From Hyphomonadaceae bacterium (lineage in GTDB: Bacteria > Pseudomonadota > Alphaproteobacteria > Caulobacterales > Hyphomonadaceae): a DNA stretch of 64,000 nt. Location: positions 310,001 to 374,000 of the forward strand of contig JANSWU010000003.1 of the NCBI GenBank assembly GCA_024743315.1, written 5' to 3'. The notes under the pieces are model-generated. The model was not told where the DNA came from. It did no database searches and saw only the letters and a list, made by a program, of their open reading frames with translations. Within the stretch, counting starts at the first letter, position 1. Every line of letters starts with the position of its first letter. Position numbers and translations under genes: made by a program. Shown here in pieces: positions 34,770-44,757 of the stretch.

Positions 34770-35858
34770 ATGCCGTCGTTTCCGGCCTCCGTCCGCACAG
34801 CTGGCTTCATTCTGCTCGCCCTACTCGCCTATTTTGTGTTTCGAGGCCTGACCCGCGAGCCGACCCCACCGCCTGAAACCGGATCGACCTTGAGCGAAAC
34901 GGTCAAGGAAGAGACGCTTCAGGAAGTGATCGTATCTCCGGTCACGCTAAGTCCACATCAGGTCATCGCCTCGCTGAAAGGCAGCACTGAGCCGGATCGC
35001 GAAGTGATCGTTCGATCAGAAACCATGGGCACGGTCAGCAATGCCAGCGTGCGCGAGGGCCAACTGGTCGGTCAGGGTGCCGTCTTGTGCGGGCTCGATA
35101 TCGAAAGCCGCGCCGCCCGGATCGCTGAAGCGGAAGCCGCAGTGGCGTCGGCCCGGCTCGAATATGATGCCGCCAGCCAATTGGAAGAAAAAGGCTGGAC
35201 CACGTCAAATCGGGCGGCGGCAACCAAAGCGTCCCTGGACGGCGCTCAAGCGGCGCTGGCAGCCGCCAAGATCGAACTTGAAAAGACCCGGATCAAAGCG
35301 CCGTTTCAAGGAATATTCGAGACTCGCATGGCGGAACGCGGCGACTTCCTTTCGGTTGGCGCCCCGTGCGGACGGGTTGTCGACCTGGATCCAATCATAG
35401 TTGCGGTCGACGCCACCGAAGCTCAGATGGGCGCAATCGATCCAAGCCAACCGGTCCAGGTCTCACTCTCAACTGGGATTTCCGCGACCGGCACTGTGCG
35501 ATACCTAGCAAGCACGGCAAGTACGCAAACACGGACCTTTCGGGTGGAAATCGAAATTCCCAACCCGGATTATGAAATTGCTGCCGGTCTGACAGCAACC
35601 GTCCGTCTCGGTCTGGGTGAAGTCCCGGCTGCCCTGATGACCCCCGCCAATCTTGTCCTCCATGATGATGGCCGCGTTGGGGTTCGGTATGTAGACGATC
35701 AGGACGTCGTCCAATTTGCTGAAGTCAGTGTTGTCGATGACGCGCCGAACGGAATCTGGGTCAGCGGCATTCCAGAGGGCGTGAACCTTTTGGCCGCGGG
35801 CCAGGACTATCTGCGTGAAGGGGTGAAGGTCTCATCCCGCCCGGCTGAAGGGCTATAG
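34770..35858 (+). CDS. RND efflux periplasmic adaptor subunit (membrane fusion protein)
   Basis: A 362-residue protein. ATG 34770 begins a signal/anchor (FPASVRTAGFILLALLAYFV); earlier in-frame starts at 34746 and 34731 are possible. Order of domains is typical: a beta-barrel/lipoyl half (VIASLKGSTEPDREVIVRSE; GTVSNASVREGQLVGQGAVL), a helical hairpin of about 80 residues rich in Ala/Glu/Lys, the second lipoyl half (KTRIKAPFQGIFETRMAERG) and a membrane-proximal barrel. It should link the RND pump, whose gene begins 3 bases after the stop, to an outer-membrane channel. No channel gene is present in the window. Confidence 0.9.
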   Translation: MPSFPASVRTAGFILLALLAYFVFRGLTREPTPPPETGSTLSETVKEETLQEVIVSPVTLSPHQVIASLKGSTEPDREVIVRSETMGTVSNASVREGQLVGQGAVLCGLDIESRAARIAEAEAAVASARLEYDAASQLEEKGWTTSNRAAATKASLDGAQAALAAAKIELEKTRIKAPFQGIFETRMAERGDFLSVGAPCGRVVDLDPIIVAVDATEAQMGAIDPSQPVQVSLSTGISATGTVRYLASTASTQTRTFRVEIEIPNPDYEIAAGLTATVRLGLGEVPAALMTPANLVLHDDGRVGVRYVDDQDVVQFAEVSVVDDAPNGIWVSGIPEGVNLLAAGQDYLREGVKVSSRPAEGL

Positions 35859-35861
35859 CGG

Positions 35862-38800
35862 ATGAACAGTCTCATTGATGGAGCGATTGGTCGGGCGAGG
35901 ATGGTTCTCGCGATCCTACTGGTGGCCCTGATTGCCGGGACGCTGACATATATCAATCTGCCAAAAGAAGCCGACCCGGATGTCCCGATTCCGTTTGTCG
36001 GCGTCACGATTCCGCTGGAAGGCGTCTCGCCCGAAGATGCCGAACGCTTGCTCGTGCGGCCGGTTGAACGTGAAGTGATGTCGATTGAAGGCGTCAAACA
36101 GGTCGACTCCTTTGGTTTGGAAGGCGCAGGTCAGATTATCATCGAATTCGATGTGTCTTTTGACCAGGATCAGGCGGTGCTCGACGTCCAGGAAAAAGTC
36201 GATCTTGCGCAGCGCGACTTCCCCGAAGAAGCGCGTGAGCCGATCATTACCGAGATCAATGCAGCCCTGTTTCCAATCCTCGCCATCAATCTCTATGGCG
36301 ACGCCCCGGAGCGCGCGCTTTATGATGTCGGCCTCAATCTGAAGGAAGAATTAGAAGGCCTTGAAGGCGTTCTGGAAGCCAATTTGAACGGCGATCGTGA
36401 GGAAGTCCTCGAGATCACTGTCGATCCGGCCAAACTCGAAACCTACAATATTTCCTATCAGGAAATCTTTGCCGTCGTGGCCAACAATAATCGCCTCGTC
36501 CCAGCCGGGCGTATTGATATGGGCGAAGGTCGCTTCCCGGTAAAAGTGCCTGGACTGATCAAGACCGCACAAGATGCGTTCAATCTACCGATCAAAACCG
36601 ATGGCGATGCGACCATCACACTGGCCGATGTCTCTACCGTTCGACGCACCTTCAAAGATCGCGAACAATACGCCAAGTTCAACGGCCAGCCGGCTGTCAC
36701 GATCCAGATCGTGAAGCGCACCGGCGCCAATATCCTCGACACCGTTGCTGACGTTGAGGCGATTGTCGCGCGCCAAAGCCAGACCTGGCCGACATCTATT
36801 GATTACACGCTGACCTCGGACATGTCTGAAATGATTGATGAGCAGCTGGGTCAGCTTCAGGCCTCCATCGCAGTCGCGGTCGTGCTGGTCATGATCATCG
36901 TCGTTGCAGCGCTTGGCCTGCGGTCCGCTGGCATGGTGGGCCTGGCCATTCCTGGCTCCTTCGTCATGGCTTTTCTGATGCTCGGCATGTTCGGCTATAC
37001 CATCAATATGATGGTCATGTTCGGCATGGTCATCGCGGTCGGGATTCTGGTGGATGGCGCCATTGTGGTCGTCGAATACGCGGACCGAAAAATGGCCGAG
37101 GGGCTGGATCGCAAACAAGCCTATGGCATGGCCGCGAAACGCATGTTCTGGCCAATTGTCGCGTCCTCTGCGACGACGCTGGCGGCTTTCTTCCCGTTCT
37201 TGTTCTGGGATAGCCTGGTCGGCAAGTTCATGTCCTATCTGCCGATTACGCTGATTTTTGTGCTGGCGGCATCCCTGGTCATGGCATTGATTTTTCTGCC
37301 TGTGCTGGGCTCGGTTGTCGGCGGACGTGGGACCGATGGAACCGAGAATAATGGCTTGGTGGAAGTCTCCGGCGTATCGGGCGACCCAACCGCGGCCTCT
37401 GGCTGGTTTGGCCGTTATGCGCGCGCCACGTCGGCGCTGATTGAGCGTCCTTTGATCGTGACCGCGGGCGCCGTCGCCGTCATCATCGCGATCTTTATGT
37501 GGTTCGGGTCTACCCAGCACAAATCAGAACTCTTCCTCGATGTCGAACCGGAACAACTCTACGTCTTTGTCCAAGCGCAGGGCAATCTGTCTGCCGACGA
37601 AGAATATGAAATCGTCGACCGTGCGGTGACCCGGCTTTTAACCGTTCCTGGCATCGAATCGATCGCCTCAAGCTCTGGCAGCGAAGGCTCGGGCTCATTC
37701 AATTTTGATGGTGTCAGCTCGCCGCCGCAAGACACAGTGGGGCGCGTCCTGATCAATTTAAAGGATCGCGACGATGGCTATGACGGACGCGTGACAGAGC
37801 AACGCATTCGCGATGCCCTGGTTGGTCTGCCGGGTCTCAGAACCGAAGTCCAGAAACTCGAACAAGGTCCGCCCGTCGGCAAGGATATTCAGGTTGCCGT
37901 GCGTTCTAATGATGGCGCTGCGCTGATGCAAGCGGCGGCGCAGGTTCGTGGCCTAGTCGACTCGATGGAGGGCTTGCGTGAGGTTGAAGACAGCCGTCCC
38001 CTGCCCGGCATCGAATACCAACTCGAAGTGGACCGAGCGCAAGCTGGCAAGTTTGGCGTCGATGTCAGCCAGGTTGGCGCTGCAGTTCAATTGATCACAA
38101 ATGGTATTCTGGTCGGTCGCTATCGCCCGGATGATGCATTCGATGAGATCGACATTCGTGTGCGTTTGCCCGAAAGCGAACGCAGCGTCCAAGCGCTTGA
38201 CCGTCTGCGCATTGCAACCCCGAACGGGCAAGTGCCGCTCGCCCAGTTCGTCGAGCGCAAACCGGCCCCGAAAGTGACCAAGATTGAGCGACGTGACGGC
38301 AAGCGTATCGTGCTGGTTCGGGCCAACGCCGTTGAGCAAGGGGCCGGCGCCGCCAAAGTCGCGGAACTGAAAGACCTGATCGCGGGCGCCAATATCAATC
38401 CTGCCGTCGATATCCAGTTTGAAGGCGCCGACGAAGACGCTGCTGAAGCTGAGGCCTTCTTCCAGATTGCCGCCCTCGCCGCGTTATTCCTGATGGGCAT
38501 CATCCTGCTTTGGGAGTTCAACAATTTCTACCATGTCGTGCTGACGCTCTCTGCCGTGATCTTATCTACGGCGGGCGTGCTGATCGGCATTCAGCTGGTG
38601 CTGCCTTACATTTCGATCCTGATGATCGGCACCGGGGTCGTCGCCCTGGCCGGGATTGTGGTGAACAATAATATCGTCCTGATCGACACGTTTCAGCGGC
38701 TTCAAAAAGATGGTCGCACGAGCGAGGATGCGGCGATTGCCGCCGCGGCGCAGCGCATTCGCCCGATCCTGTTGACCACGCTGACGACAATTTGCGGCCT

Positions 38801-39098
38801 CCTGCCGATGGTGTTCATGATGAATGTGAACTTCCGCGAAGGCGCCATCAGTTTTGGCGGAGTCACGGCAGAATGGTGGGTTCCGCTGGCGACAGCGGTG
38901 GTTTTCGGGCTTGGATTCTCGACCATGCTGACCCTGATTGTGACGCCGGTTTGGCTGGCGGCTCCGGCCAAGATGGGACGCTGGCGCAAGCGGATGGTCG
39001 CCCGCATTACAGGGCGCTCGTCGGAACCGGAGGCGGCAGCTGAACCCGATCTTGGCCTGTTCGAACCCGACCGCGACTACCGCCCGGCAGCGGAGTAG
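35862..39098 (+). CDS. Efflux RND transporter permease (AcrB-type)
   Basis: A 1078-residue protein of the usual RND length, with the two-fold pattern of TM1, a large periplasmic loop, TM2-7, a second loop and TM8-12. TM4 reads FGMVIAVGILVDGAIVVVEY: only one of the two proton-relay aspartates of AcrB (D407/D408) is present, the second being Gly. TM10 reads GIVVNNNIVLIDTFQRL, with Asn-Asn-Asn where AcrB has K940. This is a recognised variant in alphaproteobacterial RND pumps but changes the usual proton-path residues. Adaptor gene directly upstream; no outer-membrane factor nearby. Substrates cannot be predicted. Confidence 0.92.
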   Translation: MNSLIDGAIGRARMVLAILLVALIAGTLTYINLPKEADPDVPIPFVGVTIPLEGVSPEDAERLLVRPVEREVMSIEGVKQVDSFGLEGAGQIIIEFDVSFDQDQAVLDVQEKVDLAQRDFPEEAREPIITEINAALFPILAINLYGDAPERALYDVGLNLKEELEGLEGVLEANLNGDREEVLEITVDPAKLETYNISYQEIFAVVANNNRLVPAGRIDMGEGRFPVKVPGLIKTAQDAFNLPIKTDGDATITLADVSTVRRTFKDREQYAKFNGQPAVTIQIVKRTGANILDTVADVEAIVARQSQTWPTSIDYTLTSDMSEMIDEQLGQLQASIAVAVVLVMIIVVAALGLRSAGMVGLAIPGSFVMAFLMLGMFGYTINMMVMFGMVIAVGILVDGAIVVVEYADRKMAEGLDRKQAYGMAAKRMFWPIVASSATTLAAFFPFLFWDSLVGKFMSYLPITLIFVLAASLVMALIFLPVLGSVVGGRGTDGTENNGLVEVSGVSGDPTAASGWFGRYARATSALIERPLIVTAGAVAVIIAIFMWFGSTQHKSELFLDVEPEQLYVFVQAQGNLSADEEYEIVDRAVTRLLTVPGIESIASSSGSEGSGSFNFDGVSSPPQDTVGRVLINLKDRDDGYDGRVTEQRIRDALVGLPGLRTEVQKLEQGPPVGKDIQVAVRSNDGAALMQAAAQVRGLVDSMEGLREVEDSRPLPGIEYQLEVDRAQAGKFGVDVSQVGAAVQLITNGILVGRYRPDDAFDEIDIRVRLPESERSVQALDRLRIATPNGQVPLAQFVERKPAPKVTKIERRDGKRIVLVRANAVEQGAGAAKVAELKDLIAGANINPAVDIQFEGADEDAAEAEAFFQIAALAALFLMGIILLWEFNNFYHVVLTLSAVILSTAGVLIGIQLVLPYISILMIGTGVVALAGIVVNNNIVLIDTFQRLQKDGRTSEDAAIAAAAQRIRPILLTTLTTICGLLPMVFMMNVNFREGAISFGGVTAEWWVPLATAVVFGLGFSTMLTLIVTPVWLAAPAKMGRWRKRMVARITGRSSEPEAAAEPDLGLFEPDRDYRPAAE

Positions 39099-39148
39099 AC
39101 GGACGTCACTCAGCCGTGCGCGCGGGCAATCGGCAATTCCGAAATTCA

Positions 39149-39270
39149 CGCTCTGCCCAGCTTGTCTGGGCAGCCCAGCATGGGAAGTTTCCGCAAGATC
39201 GAGAGAGATCAGATCGCTCCCGTTCTCAACTGAAAGATCCGGTGCTGAGCCCCACGAACAAGCCGTGGGG
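39149..39270. repeat. Hairpin-pair (BIME-like) element, left copy
   Basis: Two hairpins, CTGCCCAG-CTTGT-CTGGGCAG (39153-39173) and CCCCACG-AACAAGC-CGTGGGG (39250-39270), flank a spacer with GATCGAGAGAGA and CGCTCCC. The element at 44854-44974 has the same spacer words but the two stems in exchanged order. The first 29 bases (39149-39177) are an exact inverted copy of 44946-44974. The rest of the stretch 39099-39418 contains no gene I can support. Confidence 0.8.
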
Positions 39271-39418
39271 AACGCTTGTTCTGAGGGTGAGTCTATCTTT
39301 CCCCCCGCCTTGCCAACGCAAGGTGGCATCCAGGGCGGCTGGCTGAGTCTTCCAAAATCAAGCTCAACCGCCATGGGTCCTGACTTCCGTCAGGATTGCG
39401 GACACATAGTGGCGCCGA

Positions 39419-42400
39419 TCAATGAAAATCCCGGCTGTAGAAGAGTTTCTTGGCCTGTTCGCGGGGGTGCCGGGCGCCTGAAGCAATACGGGCGCGGTGG
39501 GCTTCTTGCAGTTCGGCGGTAATCGCTTCGGCCATCTTGCGCCGCTTCTCGCTTTTCGGGCCCGTGCGCTGGTCTGGCACCGGGCGCTTGGCCTCATCGG
39601 CATTGTCCCGCGACGGATCGATGCTGTCGCCAGCAAATTCCGGGTAGCCGAGCCCGTCCAGAAGGTAGGAATAATCGACAATATGGGTCGCGATCACATG
39701 CGTGACCGTGCCCTCGCGCTGCAGCTTGCCGCGCACATGCAGAAGCCGCCCAGCCATCACCTCCTTGCGGAACTTCTCAAACACTTTTGGCCAGACCACG
39801 ACATTTGAAACTGCCGTATCATCTTCCAGAGTCAGGAAGATCACCCCGCTCGCCGTGCCGGGTCTCTGCCGCGTGATGACCAGGCCAGTGACCGCGAGCC
39901 AGACCCCATCTGCGGTGGTGCGATGGGCCTCTGCCGGTTGAAATTTCGGCATATGCTCGCGCAAGAGATTGACCGGATGATCGCGCAAAGTCAGCCGCGT
40001 CGCGACATAGTCCTCAAACACACTCTCATGCAGGCTGAGGCTCGGCAGATTGGCCGCCACCTCTGGCAGCCCTTCCCCGGCTTGTTCGAACAGCGGCAAA
40101 GGTCGGTCAGCGCCAAGCCCCTTTACGGCCCAGAGCGCGTCGCGGCGTTCCAGGCCATAGACTGCAAAGGCATCTGCGCCCGCCAGCCGGGTCAGCGCCC
40201 CGCGGCCAATCCCGGCCCGGCGCCAGATCGTCTCAATGCCGCCATAGCCTGCCCCGCGCGCCGCCGCGATCCAGTGCCCGTCTTCCTCGGCAAAGCCCTT
40301 GATCTGACGAAAGCCGAGCCGTACCGCGAGCCCGCCATTGGGCAGCGGCTCCAGCACATTGTCCCAGAAACTGTTCTCAGCGCAGACCGGCAGCACCACC
40401 ACACCATGCTCCTTGGCATCGCGGACGATCTGCGCGGGCGCATAAAAGCCCATGGGCTGCGCGTTCAAGAGCCCACAGCAAAACACTTCCGGATGATGGC
40501 ACTTGATCCAGGACGAGGCATAGACTAGCAGCGCGAAACTCGCGGCATGGCTTTCAGGGAAACCATAACTGGAAAACCCCTCCAGCTGTTTGAAACAGTT
40601 CTCGGCAAACTCCGGCGCATAGCCGCGCTCCAGGCAGCCAGCGATGAAGCGCTCCTTGAAATCCTCCACCGCGCCCTGGCGGCGAAAGCCGTTCAGGGCC
40701 CGGCGCAGCGCATCGGCTTCGGTTGGGCTGAACCCAGCCGCGACGATGGCGATCTGCATCGCTTGTTCCTGGAATAGCGGCACGCCATAGGTTCGCTCCA
40801 GCACCTCGCGCAAGGCTTCAGACGGATAGATGATCTCTTCTTCACCGCGCCGCCGCCTGAGATAAGGATGCACCATATTGCCCTGGATTGGCCCCGGCCG
40901 GATGATCGCCACTTCGGCGACGAGATCCTGATAGGTCCGCGGGCGCATGCGCGGCAGGAAGTTCATCTGAGCCCGGGATTCGACCTGGAACACACCGACC
41001 GTATCGGCCTCGCACAGCATGTCATAGACGGCCGGATCTTCCTGCGGCAGCGTCGCCAGCGTGTAGCTCTCGCCCTTCCACATTTCGAGCAAGTCAAAGC
41101 ACTTGCGGATACAGGTCAGCATGCCGAGGGCGAGAATGTCGATCTTGAGCATGCCGAGCGCCTCAATATCATCCTTGTCCCATTCGAGCACCGTGCGGTC
41201 GGCCATGGCGGCATTCTCGATCGGGCAGAGCTCATCCAGCCGCCCCTTGGTGATAACAAAGCCGCCAACATGCTGCGAGAGATGGCGCGGGAAACCGATA
41301 ATCTGCTTGGCGAGATCGAGTGTCTGGCGCAGGCGCTGGTCTTCCAGATCAAGGCCGGCAGATTTCGCGCGCTCATCGCCAAGATCCGAACTCGACACGC
41401 CCCAGACCTGGCTCGACAGGGCCGAGACGACATCGACCGACAGCCCCATGGCCTGACCAACCTGACGGATGGCGCTGCGCGAGCGATAATGGATCACGGT
41501 CGAGCACAGGCCGGCGCGATGGCGGCCATATTTCTGATAAATGTGCTGGATCACTTCCTCGCGCCGCTCATGCTCGAAATCGACATCAATGTCGGGCGGC
41601 TCATTGCGCGCCTCAGAGATAAAACGCTCAAACACCATGGTGATCATGTCCGGCGAGGCCTCAGTGATGCCGAGCGCATAACAGACCACCGAATTGGCGG
41701 CGGAGCCTCTCCCCTGGCACAGGATGCCTTTTGAGCGCGCAAACGTGACAACATCATGCACGGTCAGGAAATAGCGGGCATAATCGAGCTCTGCGATCAG
41801 GCGCAGTTCTTTTTCGACCATGCTGCGGACCTTGAGCGGCACCGCATCCGGATAGCGCCGGGCAAGCCCCTCTTCGGTCAGCTTGCGCAGCCGCTCATTC
41901 GGTTCGAGCCCGTCGGTAATTTCGTCCGGATATTCATAGCGCAGCTCATCCAGTGAAAACGGACAGGCCTTGGCAATCCGGGCGGTATTGGCAATCGCAT
42001 CAGGATAGGCCTGGAACAGGCGTCGCATTTCGAACTCGGACTTGATCCGCCGCTCAGCATTCGGCAGCGCCCGGCGCCCCAGTTCGTCAATCGTCGTCTT
42101 CTCACGGATACAGGACAAGACGTCGGCCAACCGTAACCGTCCGGCCGCATGCATGATGACATTGCCAAGCGCCACAGTCTCCAGCCCGACCCGGTCGGCG
42201 AGCGCCTGACGTCTGGCAAAGCGGGCCGGGTCCTGGCCATCATATTCCGGCAACAGGCCGACAAAGACATGATCATCAAACCGCGCCCGCAAGGTCTGCA
42301 GGCTCGCTTCAAAGTCCGGACCGGACAGCCCGATCAGAATGCAATTATCGGCATAGTCGAGCACATCTGCGAGGCCGAGATCACATGCGCCTTTCACGGT

Positions 42401-42694
42401 CCGGCGTTTGCCAAGCGTCAGCAAGCGCGAGAGCTGACCAAAGGCTTTGCGGTCGCGTGGATAGGCGAGAATCTCAGTGCCGTCCCGAAGTTTGAGCCGG
42501 GTCGCGACAAGATACGGTAAGCCCAGCTCCTTGGCGGCGGTGTGCCCACGGACAATTCCGGCAAATGTATTGGTGTCAGCAATCGCCAGTCCACCCAAGC
42601 TGAGCTTGCGCGCCCGGGTGACCAGTTCTTCAGCGTGTGAGGCCCCGGTCAGGAAGGTGAAATTGCTGATCGCTAACAGTTCGACATAGGTCAC
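39419..42694 (-). CDS. dnaE2: Error-prone DNA polymerase DnaE2 (ImuC)
   Basis: A 1091-residue protein. The GTG at 42694 is the start: it overlaps the ImuB stop (GTGA), follows GGGAGAG, and gives VTYVELLAISNFTFLTGASH, the conserved PHP-domain start; the longer open frame is an artefact. Polymerase-core motifs RGSAANSVVCYALGI and PPDIDVDFEHERREEVIQHI hold the catalytic aspartates of the C-family. The C-terminus carries the OB-fold region (AVTGLVITRQRPGTASGVIF) and lacks the beta-tau binding tail of the replicative DnaE. With ImuA and ImuB it performs SOS-induced mutagenic translesion synthesis. Last gene of the leftward cassette. Confidence 0.95.
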   Translation of the reverse strand: MTYVELLAISNFTFLTGASHAEELVTRARKLSLGGLAIADTNTFAGIVRGHTAAKELGLPYLVATRLKLRDGTEILAYPRDRKAFGQLSRLLTLGKRRTVKGACDLGLADVLDYADNCILIGLSGPDFEASLQTLRARFDDHVFVGLLPEYDGQDPARFARRQALADRVGLETVALGNVIMHAAGRLRLADVLSCIREKTTIDELGRRALPNAERRIKSEFEMRRLFQAYPDAIANTARIAKACPFSLDELRYEYPDEITDGLEPNERLRKLTEEGLARRYPDAVPLKVRSMVEKELRLIAELDYARYFLTVHDVVTFARSKGILCQGRGSAANSVVCYALGITEASPDMITMVFERFISEARNEPPDIDVDFEHERREEVIQHIYQKYGRHRAGLCSTVIHYRSRSAIRQVGQAMGLSVDVVSALSSQVWGVSSSDLGDERAKSAGLDLEDQRLRQTLDLAKQIIGFPRHLSQHVGGFVITKGRLDELCPIENAAMADRTVLEWDKDDIEALGMLKIDILALGMLTCIRKCFDLLEMWKGESYTLATLPQEDPAVYDMLCEADTVGVFQVESRAQMNFLPRMRPRTYQDLVAEVAIIRPGPIQGNMVHPYLRRRRGEEEIIYPSEALREVLERTYGVPLFQEQAMQIAIVAAGFSPTEADALRRALNGFRRQGAVEDFKERFIAGCLERGYAPEFAENCFKQLEGFSSYGFPESHAASFALLVYASSWIKCHHPEVFCCGLLNAQPMGFYAPAQIVRDAKEHGVVVLPVCAENSFWDNVLEPLPNGGLAVRLGFRQIKGFAEEDGHWIAAARGAGYGGIETIWRRAGIGRGALTRLAGADAFAVYGLERRDALWAVKGLGADRPLPLFEQAGEGLPEVAANLPSLSLHESVFEDYVATRLTLRDHPVNLLREHMPKFQPAEAHRTTADGVWLAVTGLVITRQRPGTASGVIFLTLEDDTAVSNVVVWPKVFEKFRKEVMAGRLLHVRGKLQREGTVTHVIATHIVDYSYLLDGLGYPEFAGDSIDPSRDNADEAKRPVPDQRTGPKSEKRRKMAEAITAELQEAHRARIASGARHPREQAKKLFYSRDFH

Positions 42695-44172
42695 GGAAAC
42701 TCTCCCGCGACATACCAGTCCTCGGTTTCCTCGCCGGGATAATTGAGCAACCAGAGCCGCCGGCCCTGATCGGTCTGCACGGTCCAATAATCGCGCGTGC
42801 GTGGGTCTTCCTCGCGATACCAGCGCGGGGTGATCCGCTCTGGTCCATGCGCGCGGTCGGTGGCGAAGGACATGCGCCGCCATTTGAAATTGAGTGGCGG
42901 ACGCCCGGGCGTCTCGACCTGAACAAATTCCGGCGGGGTGAACAGCCGGATCGGGCGCGGGCGCGGCGCCGAGTGCCATTGAGCTTCAGCTCCGGCCGCC
43001 TCGACCTGCCCAAACTCCAGTTCCGGGACATGATGATCGCGCGGCCGAAACACCCGGACATGATCAAAGCCCAGCCGGTTACCAAGCGTTTCAATCAGGA
43101 TCAGGCGCTGGTCGGCGCGCCTGGCATCCTCGCCAAAACTCCCCTGTTTGAGCCGGATCGGCTCAATATGCTCAGCCACCAGGCGGAACCAGTCCGCGCC
43201 ATATTCGATCTCCAGCTTGGACAACGGGTGCGAGAATTGCAGCAGCACTGCCTCCGGATCAGAACAGGGCCGGGCAAAGCCAATGCTGAGCGGGTGGTCA
43301 CCAGTATCAACGCAGCGCACAGTCAAGTGGAACCGCCGCGCACCGCGCTGGTCCTCACTCAAACGGCCACAGATCTGGGTGGCGAGCCGGCGCAACACAT
43401 TTTCCAGATCCTCAAGAAACCCGATCGGCTCGGGCAGTGTCATCCGCGCCGCATAGGTTGGGTCTGCCGCCTTTGGCGTGACCGGATCAGGCGTCACCCC
43501 GGTCGCGGTTTGCAGCGCCTGCGTCAGATGCAAGCCAAAGCGACGCGCAAGTTCGCCAGACTTTTGCTGATAGAGATGCCCGATCGTGGTCAACCCGGCA
43601 CGGGCAAGCTCCGTCACCATCTTATCTGGCACATCGAGCGCGGCGATGGGCAGCTCGGCCAGCGCCCCGGCCAGATCCCCGGCGGGCGCAAGCGAGACCT
43701 CTTGCGGCCCGAACCGGGCGAGCGCCCGGGCCCCACCTTTGGTGTCGGCGATCCCAATCTGGGCCTGGATCTGCAGATCGTTTAACCGGGTCAGCGCCTC
43801 GCGGCCCATCTCGGCCTCGCCGCCAAACAGATGGGCACAGCCGGTAATGTCGAGCAGCAGCCCATCCGGGGCGTCGAGGGAGACCCGCGGCGACAGGCCA
43901 TCGGCCCAGCGCCAGAGCGCCCGCAGCAGCAAGTCTTCGCGCACTGGGTCACTCGGCTCCGTCAGCAAGTCGGGGCAGATGGCCCGCGCATCGGCCAGCG
44001 CTTGACCCGCCACCGTACCAGCTTTCAAGGCGGCATCATTGGCATGCGTGACACGCCAGGCATTCTTCTCCTCAGCGATGATCGCAAATGGGCCAGACAG
44101 GCGCGGATCGTCCTGCCGGGTCAGGCGATCAAGCGGGAGCTGCGGGAGCCATATGGAGAGTATCCTTGGCAT
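42691..44172 (-). CDS. imuB: ImuB, Y-family polymerase-like mutasome scaffold
   Basis: A 493-residue protein; ATG 44172 follows GGAGGGCAG. The N-terminus PRILSIWLPQLPLDRLTRQ lacks the catalytic aspartate pair of active Y-family polymerases, and the second acidic motif is replaced as well (LDAPDGLLLDITGCAHLFGG), the standard ImuB condition. It acts as the hub joining DnaE2 to the beta clamp and ImuA. The helix-hairpin region (ELARAGLTTIGHLYQQKSGE) and the little-finger-like domain are visible. The stop overlaps the dnaE2 GTG start, and the start overlaps the ImuA 3' end by 44 bases. Confidence 0.93.
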   Translation of the reverse strand: MPRILSIWLPQLPLDRLTRQDDPRLSGPFAIIAEEKNAWRVTHANDAALKAGTVAGQALADARAICPDLLTEPSDPVREDLLLRALWRWADGLSPRVSLDAPDGLLLDITGCAHLFGGEAEMGREALTRLNDLQIQAQIGIADTKGGARALARFGPQEVSLAPAGDLAGALAELPIAALDVPDKMVTELARAGLTTIGHLYQQKSGELARRFGLHLTQALQTATGVTPDPVTPKAADPTYAARMTLPEPIGFLEDLENVLRRLATQICGRLSEDQRGARRFHLTVRCVDTGDHPLSIGFARPCSDPEAVLLQFSHPLSKLEIEYGADWFRLVAEHIEPIRLKQGSFGEDARRADQRLILIETLGNRLGFDHVRVFRPRDHHVPELEFGQVEAAGAEAQWHSAPRPRPIRLFTPPEFVQVETPGRPPLNFKWRRMSFATDRAHGPERITPRWYREEDPRTRDYWTVQTDQGRRLWLLNYPGEETEDWYVAGEFP

Positions 44173-44755
44173 TCTGCCCTCCGAGAGATCCGCTATCATG
44201 ATGCACGCGCCAGGCGCCGACCTCGCCATTCTTGCCTTTCACGCAGGTCCAGTCCCAGGCCGGGTGATCGGCATGCACAGGGGCACAGTCCCAGCGCGTC
44301 TGCGCCGCCGAGGTGCTGACCCCGCCGCGCAACAGGATCAGCCCAAGGCCGCCGCCCTGCTCTGCCGCGAGCTGCAACCGCCGGCTCTCTTTCAGAGACA
44401 GCAAATCCGGCATTTCCAGGATGACGCAGAAGCCGCCATCAGCCCGCAGCGCCTGATCCGCAGCCCATAAGAGCTCGCCGCGTGACACGGCTTCGACCAG
44501 GATCAGGTCTTCAACCTTGAGATAGGCTTGCAGGCCGGTCGGACAGAGACTGGTCAGGTCGCGATGCAGCCCGATCCAGAGAATGCCTTGGTCCTGCTCT
44601 GAGGCGGCAATGGCGGCAAACACATCTGCACCCGGCCCGGTGACTTCATGGATCCGGCCTTTACGCAAGGCAATGCGATCGCCTACGGCCAGCACATTCT
44701 GTGCGCGCGAGAGGGTCCCTGCCGTCGGCAGGTTGGAGAAATCGACTCGTCCCAT
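44129..44755 (-). CDS. imuA: ImuA, RecA-like mutasome protein
   Basis: About 208 residues from ATG 44755. The central stretch GILWIGLHRDLTSLCPTGLQ, the following LILVEAVSRGELLWAADQAL and CVILEMPDLLSLKESRRLQL are the RecA/SulA-like fold of ImuA, whose Walker A loop is degenerate. ALRKGRIHEVTGPGADVFAA corresponds to the beta-strand leading into the loop. It assists ImuB and DnaE2 during damage-induced mutagenesis. The LexA box ends only 2 bases before this ATG, so the mRNA would be nearly leaderless or the true start may be further in (for example the GTG of VLAVGDRIAL). First gene of the cassette. Confidence 0.88.
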   Translation of the reverse strand: MGRVDFSNLPTAGTLSRAQNVLAVGDRIALRKGRIHEVTGPGADVFAAIAASEQDQGILWIGLHRDLTSLCPTGLQAYLKVEDLILVEAVSRGELLWAADQALRADGGFCVILEMPDLLSLKESRRLQLAAEQGGGLGLILLRGGVSTSAAQTRWDCAPVHADHPAWDWTCVKGKNGEVGAWRVHHDSGSLGGQNAKDTLHMAPAAPA

Positions 44756-44757
44756 AT

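Noticed and set aside
36585..37520. 311-residue open frame on the minus strand
   Set aside because: Antisense to the RND permease; His/Arg/Asp/Gln-rich composition is that of a complementary frame of membrane-protein codons.
40868..41734. 288-residue open frame on the plus strand
   Set aside because: Antisense to dnaE2, which has complete polymerase motifs on the other strand.
42847..43785. 312-residue open frame on the plus strand
   Set aside because: Antisense to imuB, no recognisable domain.
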